Of a stretch of DNA of 64,000 nt, positions 32,737 to 40,678 are shown piece by piece. Below the pieces are notes generated by a model. That model ran no database searches and had not been told where the DNA came from. It saw only the letters and a list, made by a program, of their open reading frames with translations. Source of the stretch: Chitinophaga ginsengisoli (lineage in GTDB: Bacteria > Bacteroidota > Bacteroidia > Chitinophagales > Chitinophagaceae); assembly GCF_003014595.1 (NCBI RefSeq), contig NZ_PYGK01000006.1, forward strand, positions 310,001 through 374,000, written 5' to 3'. Made by a program: the position numbers and the translations under genes. How positions within the stretch are numbered: the stretch's first letter is position 1; every line of letters starts with the position of its first letter.

Positions 32737-33915
32737 TTACTGCAGTACGGTGATCTGTTTCCCGGCAGGCAGGTTCAGTTTGTCCAGTGCCTGTTTCAGA
32801 TCATTGATCAGATCATCTGCATCTTCGATGCCTACAGACAGGCGGATACAGGAATCCTGCAGTCCGGTTTTCTTCCTGAATTCTTCCGGGATGTTGCGGT
32901 GAGTCATTGTTGCCGGATGGTCCAGCATACTTTTTACTCCGCCGAAACTCTCCGCCAGTTTGAACAGTTTGGTGCTGTTCACTACGCGGATCGCATTCTT
33001 TATGTTATCGCTCTTGAGAGAAAAGCTGACAAGTGCGCCGTATTGTTTCTGTTGTTTACGTGCGATGTGATGGTTCTTATGTGTGCTCAGTCCCGGATAA
33101 AATACCTTATCCACTGCGGGATGTGTAGACAGCCAGGTAGCAACAGCCATTGCATTGCTGCATTGTTTATCCAGACGCAGACAGAGGGTTTCAATGCCTC
33201 TAATAGTCAACCAGGCCTCAAACGGGCTGAGTATACTGCCGGAAATATTCTGATTAAAACGCAGCTGGTCTGCCAGTGTTTTCGAATTCACAACTACCAA
33301 TCCGGCAATAACATCGGTATGACCTGCCAGGTATTTGGTAGCACTGTGTATCACGATATCAGCACCCAATGGCATGGGTTGCTGTATCAATGGTGTACAG
33401 AGTGTATTGTCCACCACCAGCAGCACATTATGCTGTTTAGCTATTTTGCTGATGGACTTGATATCTGATATGCGTAAAGTAGGATTGGTGGGAGATTCCA
33501 GCCAGATCATCTTCGTATTGGGAGTGATGGCCGCCAGTACTTTGTCGGTATTGCTGGTATCCACGAAGTTTGCTTTGATCCCAAAGCGTTCAAACATATG
33601 CTGGAACATCTGGAAAATACCGCCATAAGTATCTTCCACAGCCATGATCTCATCGCCGCTTTTCAACAGTTTCATCACTGCATCAATAGCCGCCATACCG
33701 CTGGCGAAGGCGAAACCGGCATGGCCTTCTTCCAGGCTACAGATGATGTTTTCCAGCACCTTACGGGTAGGATTATTGGCACGGGAAAATTCAAATCCCT
33801 TGTTGATCCCCGGAGATTCCTGCACAAAAGTGGAGGTCTGGTAAATGGGAACGGATATGGCGCCCGTCAATTCATCCACCGGAATGCTATGCAATAATTG
33901 AGTAGCTATTTTCAA
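32737..33915 (-). CDS. Cys/Met-metabolism PLP enzyme (cystathionine gamma-synthase/lyase-like)
   Basis: A 392-residue trans-sulfuration enzyme of the Cys/Met metabolism PLP family. PLP-lysine is Lys194 in HSATKYLAGHTDVIAG; also SRANNPTRKVLE, FASGMAAIDAV and MLDHPATMTH. The SAM-I riboswitch and hom neighbour favour a methionine-synthesis role (cystathionine gamma-synthase or beta-lyase); the exact reaction cannot be told from sequence alone. It begins with TTG at 33915 (KIATQLLHS fits the usual family N-terminus). No ATG is suitably placed, so a weak start codon is used. Confidence 0.9.
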   Translation of the reverse strand: MKIATQLLHSIPVDELTGAISVPIYQTSTFVQESPGINKGFEFSRANNPTRKVLENIICSLEEGHAGFAFASGMAAIDAVMKLLKSGDEIMAVEDTYGGIFQMFQHMFERFGIKANFVDTSNTDKVLAAITPNTKMIWLESPTNPTLRISDIKSISKIAKQHNVLLVVDNTLCTPLIQQPMPLGADIVIHSATKYLAGHTDVIAGLVVVNSKTLADQLRFNQNISGSILSPFEAWLTIRGIETLCLRLDKQCSNAMAVATWLSTHPAVDKVFYPGLSTHKNHHIARKQQKQYGALVSFSLKSDNIKNAIRVVNSTKLFKLAESFGGVKSMLDHPATMTHRNIPEEFRKKTGLQDSCIRLSVGIEDADDLINDLKQALDKLNLPAGKQITVLQ

Positions 33916-34002
33916 TCTTCAAAGTAATTATACTGTTATTATACCCTGGTTGGCACATGCGCAATCAGACGTTCATTCAATAACTACCAGCATAAAGGGC
34001 AT

Positions 34003-34034
34003 AAAAAAAGCCCTTCCGTTGTTGGAAGAGCCTT
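34003..34034 (-). terminator. Riboswitch-controlled terminator
   Basis: On the minus strand AAGGCTCTTCC (34034-34024) pairs with GGAAGGGCTTT (34018-34008) through 11 pairs including G-U, loop AACAAC, followed by a T-run to 34003. It lies between the SAM-I aptamer and the metB-like gene, as expected for an expression platform. Confidence 0.88.
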
Positions 34035-34071
34035 CAGGTATTTTATTACGATGAATATTAATCTCTGCCAA

Positions 34072-34184
34072 CTTATCTTCCCTCGGTTATCGTATAACCG
34101 GGGCCGGAATTAGCACCTTTCCCTGTATTACAGGTTGGTTGCTAAGGCATCGCAGGGCCAAGTCCCTCCGCCTTTCTGGATAAG
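34072..34184 (-). promoter_or_regulatory. SAM-I riboswitch (S-box) aptamer
   Basis: On the minus strand the RNA begins CTTATCCAGA and ends GATAAG, closing a P1 helix (34184-34179 with 34077-34072). Inside are conserved S-box strings: AAAGGCGGAGGGACTTGGCCC, abbreviated here as GGCGGAGGGA-CU-GGCCC, then TGCGATGCC, TTAGCAACC and AAGGTGCTAATTCC. These form the kink-turn and pseudoknot elements of the SAM-I family. SAM binding should favour the downstream terminator (34003-34034) and switch off the metB-like and hom genes. Confidence 0.95.
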
Positions 34185-34204
34185 TCATGTGTAAGAACTG
34201 GGTG

Positions 34205-34236
34205 CAAAGTTAAAGGTACTTTGATGAAATTTCCAA
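34205..34236 (-). promoter_or_regulatory. Promoter of the SAM-riboswitch operon
   Basis: On the minus strand TTG (34236-34234), 21 bp, then TAACTTTG (34212-34205). Transcription would start near 34198, about 14 nt before the aptamer P1 helix. Confidence 0.7.
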
Positions 34237-34329
34237 AAAGGAATGTTTTTAATTTTTTGGACGTACTTATTTTTTCACTAATTTGTTCTTCTTTGATTAA
34301 TTTTTAATCACTCTGTTAACCAACCATTT

Positions 34330-35628
34330 ATGACCATTGTGAATGTTGATCCGCTTTTGGCAGAAGAGCTATTTCAACACATCTGGCAGTTCCGCTTATT
34401 TAGCCAATCCGGTCTCACAACACTGGAAGGTGAGCCTTTACACATCGAATATCCCGGTCAGCATAACCGGCATGCAGGACCCGACTTTACTGCGGGAAGG
34501 ATCCGTATCGGGGAAACACTGTGGGTGGGAAATGTAGAACTGCATCTGAAAACGTCCGACTGGTTCCGGCATGGGCACCAGTACAATCTGCAGTATCGCA
34601 ATGTTATCCTGCATGTGGTATTTGAGCATGATATGCCTGGGGAGACGACTAACGGTATCCCTATCCTGGAACTGCAACCGGCGGTTCCGAAGTTGTTGTT
34701 ACAGCGATATGAGTCGCTGCGGCAATCTGCCGCTTTTGTACCCTGTGCTGCTCAGATTACTGATGTACCGTCATTGATCTGGACATGCTGGAAAGACCGC
34801 CTGTTGGTGGAGCGGCTGGACCAAAAGGCTGACCTTCTGAAAGCCTGGCTGTTGCAAACACAGTACGACTGGGAAGAGGTGTGCTTTCGGGCTATGGCCA
34901 GGGCCACCGGTATGCCCGTCAATGCGGAGGTATTCCTGCAACTGGCCCAGTCCCTGCCTTATAAATTACTGCTTCGCCATCAGCATGATCTGTTCCGGCT
35001 GGAGGCGCTGTTATTCGGACAGGCAGGTATGCTGGATGATATAGCTACGGACCTTTATATGAAGAGCCTACAGCGGGAATACACCTATCTGCGGCACAAA
35101 TACCGCCTTACGCCACTGGCTGCCCAGCACTGGAAGTGGCTGCGCATGCGTCCTGCATCTTTCCCAAGTATGAAGATCGCTTTCCTCGCCGCCCTGCTTC
35201 ATAAGATCCCACACCTGTTTTCCAGGATGTTGGGTGCGTCTAATGCTGCCATGCTGGAAAAAATGCTCGAGGTCAGGCTACCCGATTACTGGCTCACCCA
35301 TTACCGGTTTGGTAAACCTGTTGTCCGGACGCAGATGCCAGGTACCCGCGCTATCCATAATATCCTGATCAATACTGTGTTACCACTATTATACCTGTAT
35401 GGCAGGGAGAAGGGCGATAGCCGCTATCAGGAGAAAGCTATTGCCTTTATGCGCCAGCTTCCCGCAGAGGAAAATCATGTTATGACTGGTTGGAATGCAT
35501 TGAATATCAAGGCGGATTCTGCCGGGGAGAGTCAGGCGCTATTGCAGCTGAAACAATACTACTGTGATGAAAAACATTGTCTGAAGTGTGCCGTTGGGGC
35601 GAGGCTACTCCGGTCTGATATAGCCTGA
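34330..35628 (+). CDS. DUF2851-family protein
   Basis: A 432-residue protein of the DUF2851 family, found almost only in Bacteroidota, function unknown. Recognisable parts are EELFQHIWQFRLF near the start, IEYPGQHNRHAGPDFTAGRI (about 38-57), VGNVELHLKTSDWFRHGH, NVILHVVFEHD, and a C-terminal cysteine pair region YCDEKHCLKCAVGARLL. The His/Asp-rich N-terminal part (about 40-105) looks nuclease-like by pattern, but this is only a suggestion. It is divergent from the SAM-riboswitch operon. Confidence 0.85.
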   Translation: MTIVNVDPLLAEELFQHIWQFRLFSQSGLTTLEGEPLHIEYPGQHNRHAGPDFTAGRIRIGETLWVGNVELHLKTSDWFRHGHQYNLQYRNVILHVVFEHDMPGETTNGIPILELQPAVPKLLLQRYESLRQSAAFVPCAAQITDVPSLIWTCWKDRLLVERLDQKADLLKAWLLQTQYDWEEVCFRAMARATGMPVNAEVFLQLAQSLPYKLLLRHQHDLFRLEALLFGQAGMLDDIATDLYMKSLQREYTYLRHKYRLTPLAAQHWKWLRMRPASFPSMKIAFLAALLHKIPHLFSRMLGASNAAMLEKMLEVRLPDYWLTHYRFGKPVVRTQMPGTRAIHNILINTVLPLLYLYGREKGDSRYQEKAIAFMRQLPAEENHVMTGWNALNIKADSAGESQALLQLKQYYCDEKHCLKCAVGARLLRSDIA

Positions 35629-35654
35629 GCGCCAGGTCCTTTAAGTCCACCTTT

Positions 35655-35698
35655 AAGGCATGTCAAAAGCATATCAAAGGCATGTCAAAGCCATGGAT
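35655..35698. repeat. 11-bp tandem repeat, four units
   Basis: AAGGCATGTCA, AAAGCATATCA, AAGGCATGTCA and AAGCCATGGAT follow each other without gaps. Units 1 and 3 are identical; unit 2 has two changes. It lies shortly after the DUF2851 stop. Confidence 0.75.
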
Positions 35699-35725
35699 AA
35701 AGCGTACTTGTCGGGATACGTAACG

Positions 35726-35768
35726 GGTTTCAACCCTGGGAAACATCACAGGTTTCACCCCTGGGAAA
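35726..35768. repeat. Direct repeat with 25-bp period
   Basis: GGTTTCAACCCTGGGAAA (35726-35743) recurs at 35751-35768 with one substitution (A to C). Each copy has TTTC/GAAA ends that are complementary, so each could form a small stem. Confidence 0.65.
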
Positions 35769-35933
35769 TCTGACGAATTTCCGTCGCTAATCATTCTGTA
35801 ACCATTTCCGGATTATGGCGTTATATATACACGGGCGTGGGTTTACAGACAAAAACAAATTTACACATGACAGAAAAAACGTGTAGGTTTGTAACGGTAG
35901 GCATACCAATATAATGCCCCCTACGTTTATATA

Positions 35934-35953
35934 GCATAGCCTGGTGGCTATGC
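35934..35953 (+). promoter_or_regulatory. Hairpin in the leader of the 35980 gene
   Basis: GCATAGCC (35934-35941) pairs perfectly with GGCTATGC (35946-35953) over a TGGT loop, 26 nt before the GTG start. It has no T-run and probably lies in the 5' UTR. Confidence 0.4.
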
Positions 35954-35979
35954 TCCCTTAACTAAACAAATCTATACAG

Positions 35980-36828
35980 GTGAAAAGACTATACTCATCC
36001 TTGCTTCTTCTGGTCATGGCGGGTAGTTTGTATGCCCAGGATTCGAATACGAATGGACTTTCCAAAAAAGAACAGCGGGAACAACGGAAACTGAAGCGCA
36101 TTTCATTGTTCAAACAAATGGAAGAAGGAGAGAACCTGTATCAGAGGGAATTCTCAATAGGCGCGAGAATAAATACTGACGGCTGGACCGGATTATTTGA
36201 ATTGGGTTACCGGAAGAGCAGGACCAAGGTGAACTATTTTCAGATTGAATTTGGTGAGAAAAAGAACCCTAAGGAAGATAAAAAGGCCGGACAACCAAAA
36301 GGTGTTGACCCTTATGGATTTATCTATTCAGAGAAACCCTACATATATGGCAAGCAGAATAATTTCTACCAGGTAAAACTGGGCGTAGGACAGCAAAGGC
36401 TGATAGGTGGTAAAGCCAATAAAAATGGCGTGCTTGTGAACGCGATCTATTACGGTGGCCTGTCTGTGGGTATGCTGAAACCGTATTATCTCAATATTGT
36501 TGATCCTAATACCGAACAGGGCATCCAGGTTAAATATGGGCAGAACCCTTTATATGACCAGGCATTCCTGGATAGAGCGTCTATTATAGGTGGTGCGGGA
36601 TTTGGTAAAGGCTGGGGAGAGCTCAGTATCGTTCCCGGAGTACATGCAAAAACAGGCTTACGTTTCGACTGGGCCCGTTTCAATGAGGTGGTAAGCGCTC
36701 TGGAAGTAGGTGTGAATGCGGAGTACTACACCAAGGATATCAATATTATGATAGACCAGAATCCTAAGAAATTCTTCTTTAATGCATACATAGCTCTTCA
36801 GTTTGGAAAGCGTTGGGATAAGAAATAG
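35980..36828 (+). CDS. Putative outer-membrane beta-barrel protein
   Basis: A 282-residue exported protein I do not recognise by family. It starts with GTG and a signal peptide (MKRLYSSLLLLVMAGSLYAQ). A charged helix follows (KKEQREQRKLKRISLFKQME), then alternating beta-type segments with aromatic girdles (FSIGARINTDGWTGLFELGY, NFYQVKLGVGQQRL, YYGGLSVGMLKPYYLN). It ends in FNAYIALQFGKRW, resembling an outer-membrane C-terminal strand. It precedes lipA by 36 nt; a shared transcript is possible, but a functional link is not evident. Confidence 0.72.
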   Translation: MKRLYSSLLLLVMAGSLYAQDSNTNGLSKKEQREQRKLKRISLFKQMEEGENLYQREFSIGARINTDGWTGLFELGYRKSRTKVNYFQIEFGEKKNPKEDKKAGQPKGVDPYGFIYSEKPYIYGKQNNFYQVKLGVGQQRLIGGKANKNGVLVNAIYYGGLSVGMLKPYYLNIVDPNTEQGIQVKYGQNPLYDQAFLDRASIIGGAGFGKGWGELSIVPGVHAKTGLRFDWARFNEVVSALEVGVNAEYYTKDINIMIDQNPKKFFFNAYIALQFGKRWDKK

Positions 36829-36864
36829 AAGTATTAAATTTGTGTCCTAAAGAAAGGATCAGAG

Positions 36865-37785
36865 ATGGAAGAAACACCGATTACAACAGCAACGCCATGC
36901 AGCACAGCACCTGCTGCCGCTGCTCCGAGAACCAAAAAACCGGACTGGCTGAGGGTTAAGTTGCCAATAGGAGAGAGTTATAAGCAGGTACGTAACCTGG
37001 TTGATACACATAAGTTACACACGATCTGTGAGAGCGGAAATTGCCCTAATATGGGCGAATGCTGGGGAGCTGGCACCGCTACCTTTATGATTCTGGGGAA
37101 TATCTGTACCCGCAGCTGTGGTTTCTGTGCGGTAGCTACCGGCAGACCGGAAGCTGTGGATTGGGATGAACCTCAACGGGTTGCAGAAGCAATCTACCTC
37201 ATGAAAGTGAAACACGCCGTGATCACCTCTGTAGACAGAGATGAGCTGAAAGATGGTGGTTCCATCATCTGGGCCAATACAATTAAAGCAGTCAGGTCAC
37301 TGAATCCGGATACAACAATGGAAACATTGATCCCTGACTTCAGGGGACAGTGGGAAAACCTCCAACGCATCATTGATGTAGCGCCGGAAGTAGTGTCCCA
37401 CAACCTCGAAACAGTGGAACGCCTCACCAAGCAGGTGCGTATCCAGGCTAAATACCACCGTAGCCTGGAGGTGATCCGTCGCTTGAAAGACGGAGGTATG
37501 CGTACCAAAAGCGGTATCATGCTCGGCCTTGGTGAAACTAAAGAAGAAGTGGTACAGGCCATGCAGGACCTGTACGATAATGGATGTGATGTGGTCACAC
37601 TCGGACAATATCTTCAACCTACCCCAAAACATCTGCCGGTTGTCCGTTTTGTACACCCTGACGAGTTCGCAGAATTGCGTGAAATAGGATATAACATGGG
37701 CCTGGATTATGTTGAATCCGGACCATTGGTAAGATCTTCCTACCATGCAGAAAAACATATTCATAGTGGCCGTGCGGTGAGATGA
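36865..37785 (+). CDS. lipA: Lipoyl synthase
   Basis: Radical SAM enzyme inserting two sulfurs into octanoyl chains on lipoyl-carrier proteins. It is 306 residues. The auxiliary cluster cysteines are Cys55, Cys60 and Cys66 (CESGNCPNMGEC); the radical SAM cluster is Cys81, Cys85 and Cys88 (CTRSCGFC). The C-terminal RSSY motif (Arg290-Tyr293) donates the serine ligand. The ~24-residue Ala/Thr/Pro-rich N-terminus is variable in the family. The product is needed by the glycine cleavage system whose gcvP lies at 17054-19924. Confidence 0.96.
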   Translation: MEETPITTATPCSTAPAAAAPRTKKPDWLRVKLPIGESYKQVRNLVDTHKLHTICESGNCPNMGECWGAGTATFMILGNICTRSCGFCAVATGRPEAVDWDEPQRVAEAIYLMKVKHAVITSVDRDELKDGGSIIWANTIKAVRSLNPDTTMETLIPDFRGQWENLQRIIDVAPEVVSHNLETVERLTKQVRIQAKYHRSLEVIRRLKDGGMRTKSGIMLGLGETKEEVVQAMQDLYDNGCDVVTLGQYLQPTPKHLPVVRFVHPDEFAELREIGYNMGLDYVESGPLVRSSYHAEKHIHSGRAVR

Positions 37786-37806
37786 ATTTAAACTATCGTT
37801 TAAATT
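37785..37806. promoter_or_regulatory. AT-rich hairpin after lipA
   Basis: AATTTAAAC (37785-37793) pairs with GTTTAAATT (37798-37806) around TATC, starting at the last base of the lipA stop codon. It is low in G+C and has no T-run, so termination is doubtful. Confidence 0.35.
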
Positions 37807-37842
37807 TACATCAGTGGTAACATGTTTCTGATTGCGAGTCAT

Positions 37843-37850
37843 TATCTTTG
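37843..37850 (+). promoter_or_regulatory. Possible -7 element of the efflux operon
   Basis: TATCTTTG matches TAnnTTTG; no well-spaced -33 TTG. If used, transcription would start near 37857, placing the 37869-37909 inverted repeat at the very start of a long 5' UTR. Confidence 0.4.
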
Positions 37851-37868
37851 CCGTGCAATTACGGGAAG

Positions 37869-37909
37869 GGTATAGCTATAATTCCCTTAACAGGAATTAT
37901 AGCTATACC
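37869..37909. promoter_or_regulatory. 17-bp perfect inverted repeat upstream of the efflux operon
   Basis: GGTATAGCTATAATTCC (37869-37885) and GGAATTATAGCTATACC (37893-37909) are exact reverse complements with a 7-nt loop. Each arm also contains the 10-bp palindrome TATAGCTATA, repeated 27 bp apart. It lies 210 bp upstream of the TolC-like gene. A two-site operator or an RNA switch are both possible. Confidence 0.55.
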
Positions 37910-38119
37910 ATTTGTCGGCTTTATCCCAAAAATTGTAAATCTACCGTTAACAACCTGAACCTACCTGTTTGCAGTTTGTGCATATGCTAAACTGTGCCCG
38001 TCGTTTGCCGAGATTCACTTTAGCATCGAAATCCAAAATAGATCATTATATATATACCGGACAATATCGTCGTTGTCCTCCGATTGGTGTAAAGAAGAAT
38101 CTGATTGTCAAAACCTTTT

Positions 38120-39448
38120 ATGAAAAGAGTATTTTATCTGACCGCCGTACTAAGTGCAGTGCTGTACAACGCACCCTCTTATGCGCAAAAGGTCTCCGAT
38201 TCATTGCTTCCTCAGGCAACCTTGCAGGCTTGCATTCAGTATGCACTTAACCATCAGCCCGTTGTGAAACAGGCCAGACTGGATGAAGACATCACTGAAT
38301 ATACCATTAAAGGTAAGCTTGCCGATTGGTATCCTCAGGTTGGGCTGGACTACAATCTGTACCACTACCTGAAGATCCCGACTTCCTATTTCAACGGTAA
38401 CTATGCCCAGATTGGCGTTGCAAACTCCTCTGCGGCCCTGTTCCAGTGGAACCAGAACCTGTTTAACCGCGATCTCCTGCTGGCTGGCAGAACCGCCCGC
38501 GACGTCCGTAAACAGGCCAAACAGAACACTGAAAGCTACCGGATCGATGTGGTGGCCAATGTTACCAAGGCTTATTTTGACCTCCTGCTGACCCAGAAGC
38601 AGATCGATGTGCTGAATGAAGACATCACCCGCCTGGAACGCAGTCTGAAGGACGCCTATAACCAATACCAGGGAGGACTGGTGGATAAGACCGACTACAA
38701 ACGGGCTACCATCTCTCTCAACAATACCCGCGCTCAGAAAAAGACGGGGGAGGAGCAGCTCAAAGCCCGTGAGGCTTACCTGCGTCAGTTGATGGGATAT
38801 CCTGCTGCCGGCTCACTGCCACTGGTATATGATACCGTCCAGATGGCACAGAATGTACAGCTGGATACTACTGTTACCGTGGCTTATGATAACAGGATTG
38901 AAATGCAGTTGCTGCAAACCCAGAAAGTATTACAGGAAGCGGAACTGAAGTACAATAAATGGAGTTTCCTACCTACTGTGTCAGCTTTTGCCAACTATAG
39001 CTTCAACTACCTGAACCCGGAATTCCCGAAATTATACAGCAACAACCTTCCAAGTTCCCAGGTAGGGCTGAAGCTGTCCCTGCCGATCTTCCAGGGCTCT
39101 AAACGTATCTACAATATCCGTCAGTCGGAATTGCAGATAAAACGCATAGATCTGGATGTGGAAAACCTGCGCAATCAGATCAATACGGAGTACACACAGG
39201 CGATGTCTACCTATAAGGCCAATTTCAACCAGTTTATGGTGATGAAAGAGAACGTGGACCTCGCCCAGGAAGTGTATAACCTCATCGAATTGCAATACCG
39301 GGAAGGTGTGAAAACCTATCTTGAGGTGATCACTGCTCAGACCGACCTCCGCTCAGCGCAGCTCAATTATTATAATGCAATGTACACTGTGCTGTCAAGC
39401 AAGGTAGATCTGCAAAGGGCACTGGGAACAATATCAACTAACTACTAA
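38120..39448 (+). CDS. TolC-family outer-membrane efflux protein
   Basis: Outer-membrane channel of a tripartite efflux pump. From ATG 38120 it is 442 residues with signal peptide MKRVFYLTAVLSAVLYNAPSYAQ. It has the duplicated OEP helical repeats (for example LEITKTYFDLL-like VTKAYFDLLLTQKQIDVLN and NTEYTQAMSTYKANFNQFM) and the closing EVITAQTDLRSAQLNYYNAM region. The frame begins at TTG 38105, five codons before the signal peptide, and is trimmed. First gene of a three-gene operon; OMF-first order differs from the common adaptor-pump-OMF order. Confidence 0.93.
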   Translation: MKRVFYLTAVLSAVLYNAPSYAQKVSDSLLPQATLQACIQYALNHQPVVKQARLDEDITEYTIKGKLADWYPQVGLDYNLYHYLKIPTSYFNGNYAQIGVANSSAALFQWNQNLFNRDLLLAGRTARDVRKQAKQNTESYRIDVVANVTKAYFDLLLTQKQIDVLNEDITRLERSLKDAYNQYQGGLVDKTDYKRATISLNNTRAQKKTGEEQLKAREAYLRQLMGYPAAGSLPLVYDTVQMAQNVQLDTTVTVAYDNRIEMQLLQTQKVLQEAELKYNKWSFLPTVSAFANYSFNYLNPEFPKLYSNNLPSSQVGLKLSLPIFQGSKRIYNIRQSELQIKRIDLDVENLRNQINTEYTQAMSTYKANFNQFMVMKENVDLAQEVYNLIELQYREGVKTYLEVITAQTDLRSAQLNYYNAMYTVLSSKVDLQRALGTISTNY

Positions 39449-39502
39449 TAAGGAAACTGGCCAGGCCAACAGCCTGGTCATTGAAAGGACAAATATTTTC
39501 AG

Positions 39503-40642
39503 ATGAAAACAAAGCAACACATTCTCCTCATTGGCGCTACAGGCTTATTTTACCTGGCTTCCTGTAAAGGCCCGGCTCAGAAAGCAGCCATGGTATTGCC
39601 TCCTACACCGGTAAGCGTTGTTCCTGCCGTTACAGGCACCGCTGTCTATTACGATAAATATCCCGCTACTGTAGTGGCATTGAACCAGGTAGAACTGCGT
39701 GCACAGGTATCAGGATATATTACCGGCATTTTCTTCAAAGAAGGTGAAGTGGTACAGAAAGGAAAACCGCTCTATGAAATAGACCGCCGTAAGTACGAAG
39801 CTTCTTACCGTCAGGCAGAAGCAAGCATTGCCCAGGCAAAGGCGAATCTTACCAAGGCGCAGAAAGATGCAGACCGTTACCATAAACTGGCAGAGCAGGA
39901 TGCGATTGCCCGTCAGACGTTGGACAATGCGGATGCAGCGCTGGACGTAAGCCGCAGCCAGCTGGCCGCAGCTGAAGCATCGTTACTGGCAGCACGTACA
40001 GATCTCGATTACTCCATTATAAAAGCGCCTTTCACTGGCCGTATAGGTATTTCACAGGTGAAACTGGGCGCACAGGTGAGTGCAGGAACCACATTGTTGA
40101 ATACAATGTCTTCCGAAAACCCTATCGCAGTAGATTTCGTGGTAAATGAAAATGATATTCCACGCTTCTCTGCCCTGCAGGGTAAGGCAGTAGCCGCTGG
40201 TGATTCTACTTTCCGCCTGCAGCTGCCTAATGGAAAACCATATGATGAACCAGGCCGTATCGCTGTCATTGACCGCGGCGTGGATAACCTGACTGCTACC
40301 ATCAAAGTACGTATCGAATTCAACAACCCTAAAGGCGAACTGAAAGAAGGGATGAGCGGTGTAATGAATGTCCTGAACGATCAGTCAGGCGATCGCGTGA
40401 TCATTCCTTACAAATCAGTGGTAGAACAGATGGGCGAATTCTTCGTATTCGTTGCGAAAGATACCGTTGCAGAGCAGCGTAAAATACATCTCGGTCCTCG
40501 TATGAGAGACAGGATCGTAGTGATGGACGGTGTACAACAGGGAGACCTGATCGTGACCGAAGGGCTGAACCGTTTACGCGATGGTGGTAAAATTGATACC
40601 ACTACCGTGAAAAAAGCTCCGGATGCAGCCGCCAAGAAATAG
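39503..40642 (+). CDS. RND efflux periplasmic adaptor (membrane fusion protein), lipoprotein
   Basis: AcrA/MexA-type adaptor bridging the RND pump and TolC-like channel. It is 379 residues. Lipobox YLASC gives lipidated Cys21. Barrel-sandwich/lipoyl half (VELRAQVSGYITGIFFKEGE, about 66-86), an alpha-helical hairpin (about 105-165: SIAQAKANLTKAQKDADRY), second lipoyl half (DYSIIKAPFTGRIGI), beta-barrel and membrane-proximal domains follow. It ends in a Lys/Ala tail. 54 nt after the OMF gene, 36 nt before the pump gene. Confidence 0.93.
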   Translation: MKTKQHILLIGATGLFYLASCKGPAQKAAMVLPPTPVSVVPAVTGTAVYYDKYPATVVALNQVELRAQVSGYITGIFFKEGEVVQKGKPLYEIDRRKYEASYRQAEASIAQAKANLTKAQKDADRYHKLAEQDAIARQTLDNADAALDVSRSQLAAAEASLLAARTDLDYSIIKAPFTGRIGISQVKLGAQVSAGTTLLNTMSSENPIAVDFVVNENDIPRFSALQGKAVAAGDSTFRLQLPNGKPYDEPGRIAVIDRGVDNLTATIKVRIEFNNPKGELKEGMSGVMNVLNDQSGDRVIIPYKSVVEQMGEFFVFVAKDTVAEQRKIHLGPRMRDRIVVMDGVQQGDLIVTEGLNRLRDGGKIDTTTVKKAPDAAAKK

Positions 40643-40678
40643 ATAACAGTTTGAGTTTGAATCAATAGAAGAAGAAAC

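Larger units (their letters stand above)
35629..35979. other. Intergenic region with several short repeats
   Basis: A 351-bp non-coding stretch. It holds an 11-bp-period tandem repeat (35655-35698), a 25-bp-period direct repeat (35726-35768) and a GCATAGCC-N4-GGCTATGC hairpin (35934-35953) close to the next gene. No ORF of merit, no promoter match with both elements, and no known riboswitch fold were seen. Confidence 0.6.

Noticed and set aside
32734..33468. 244-codon plus-strand ORF
   Set aside because: Antisense to the metB-like gene; no domain seen.
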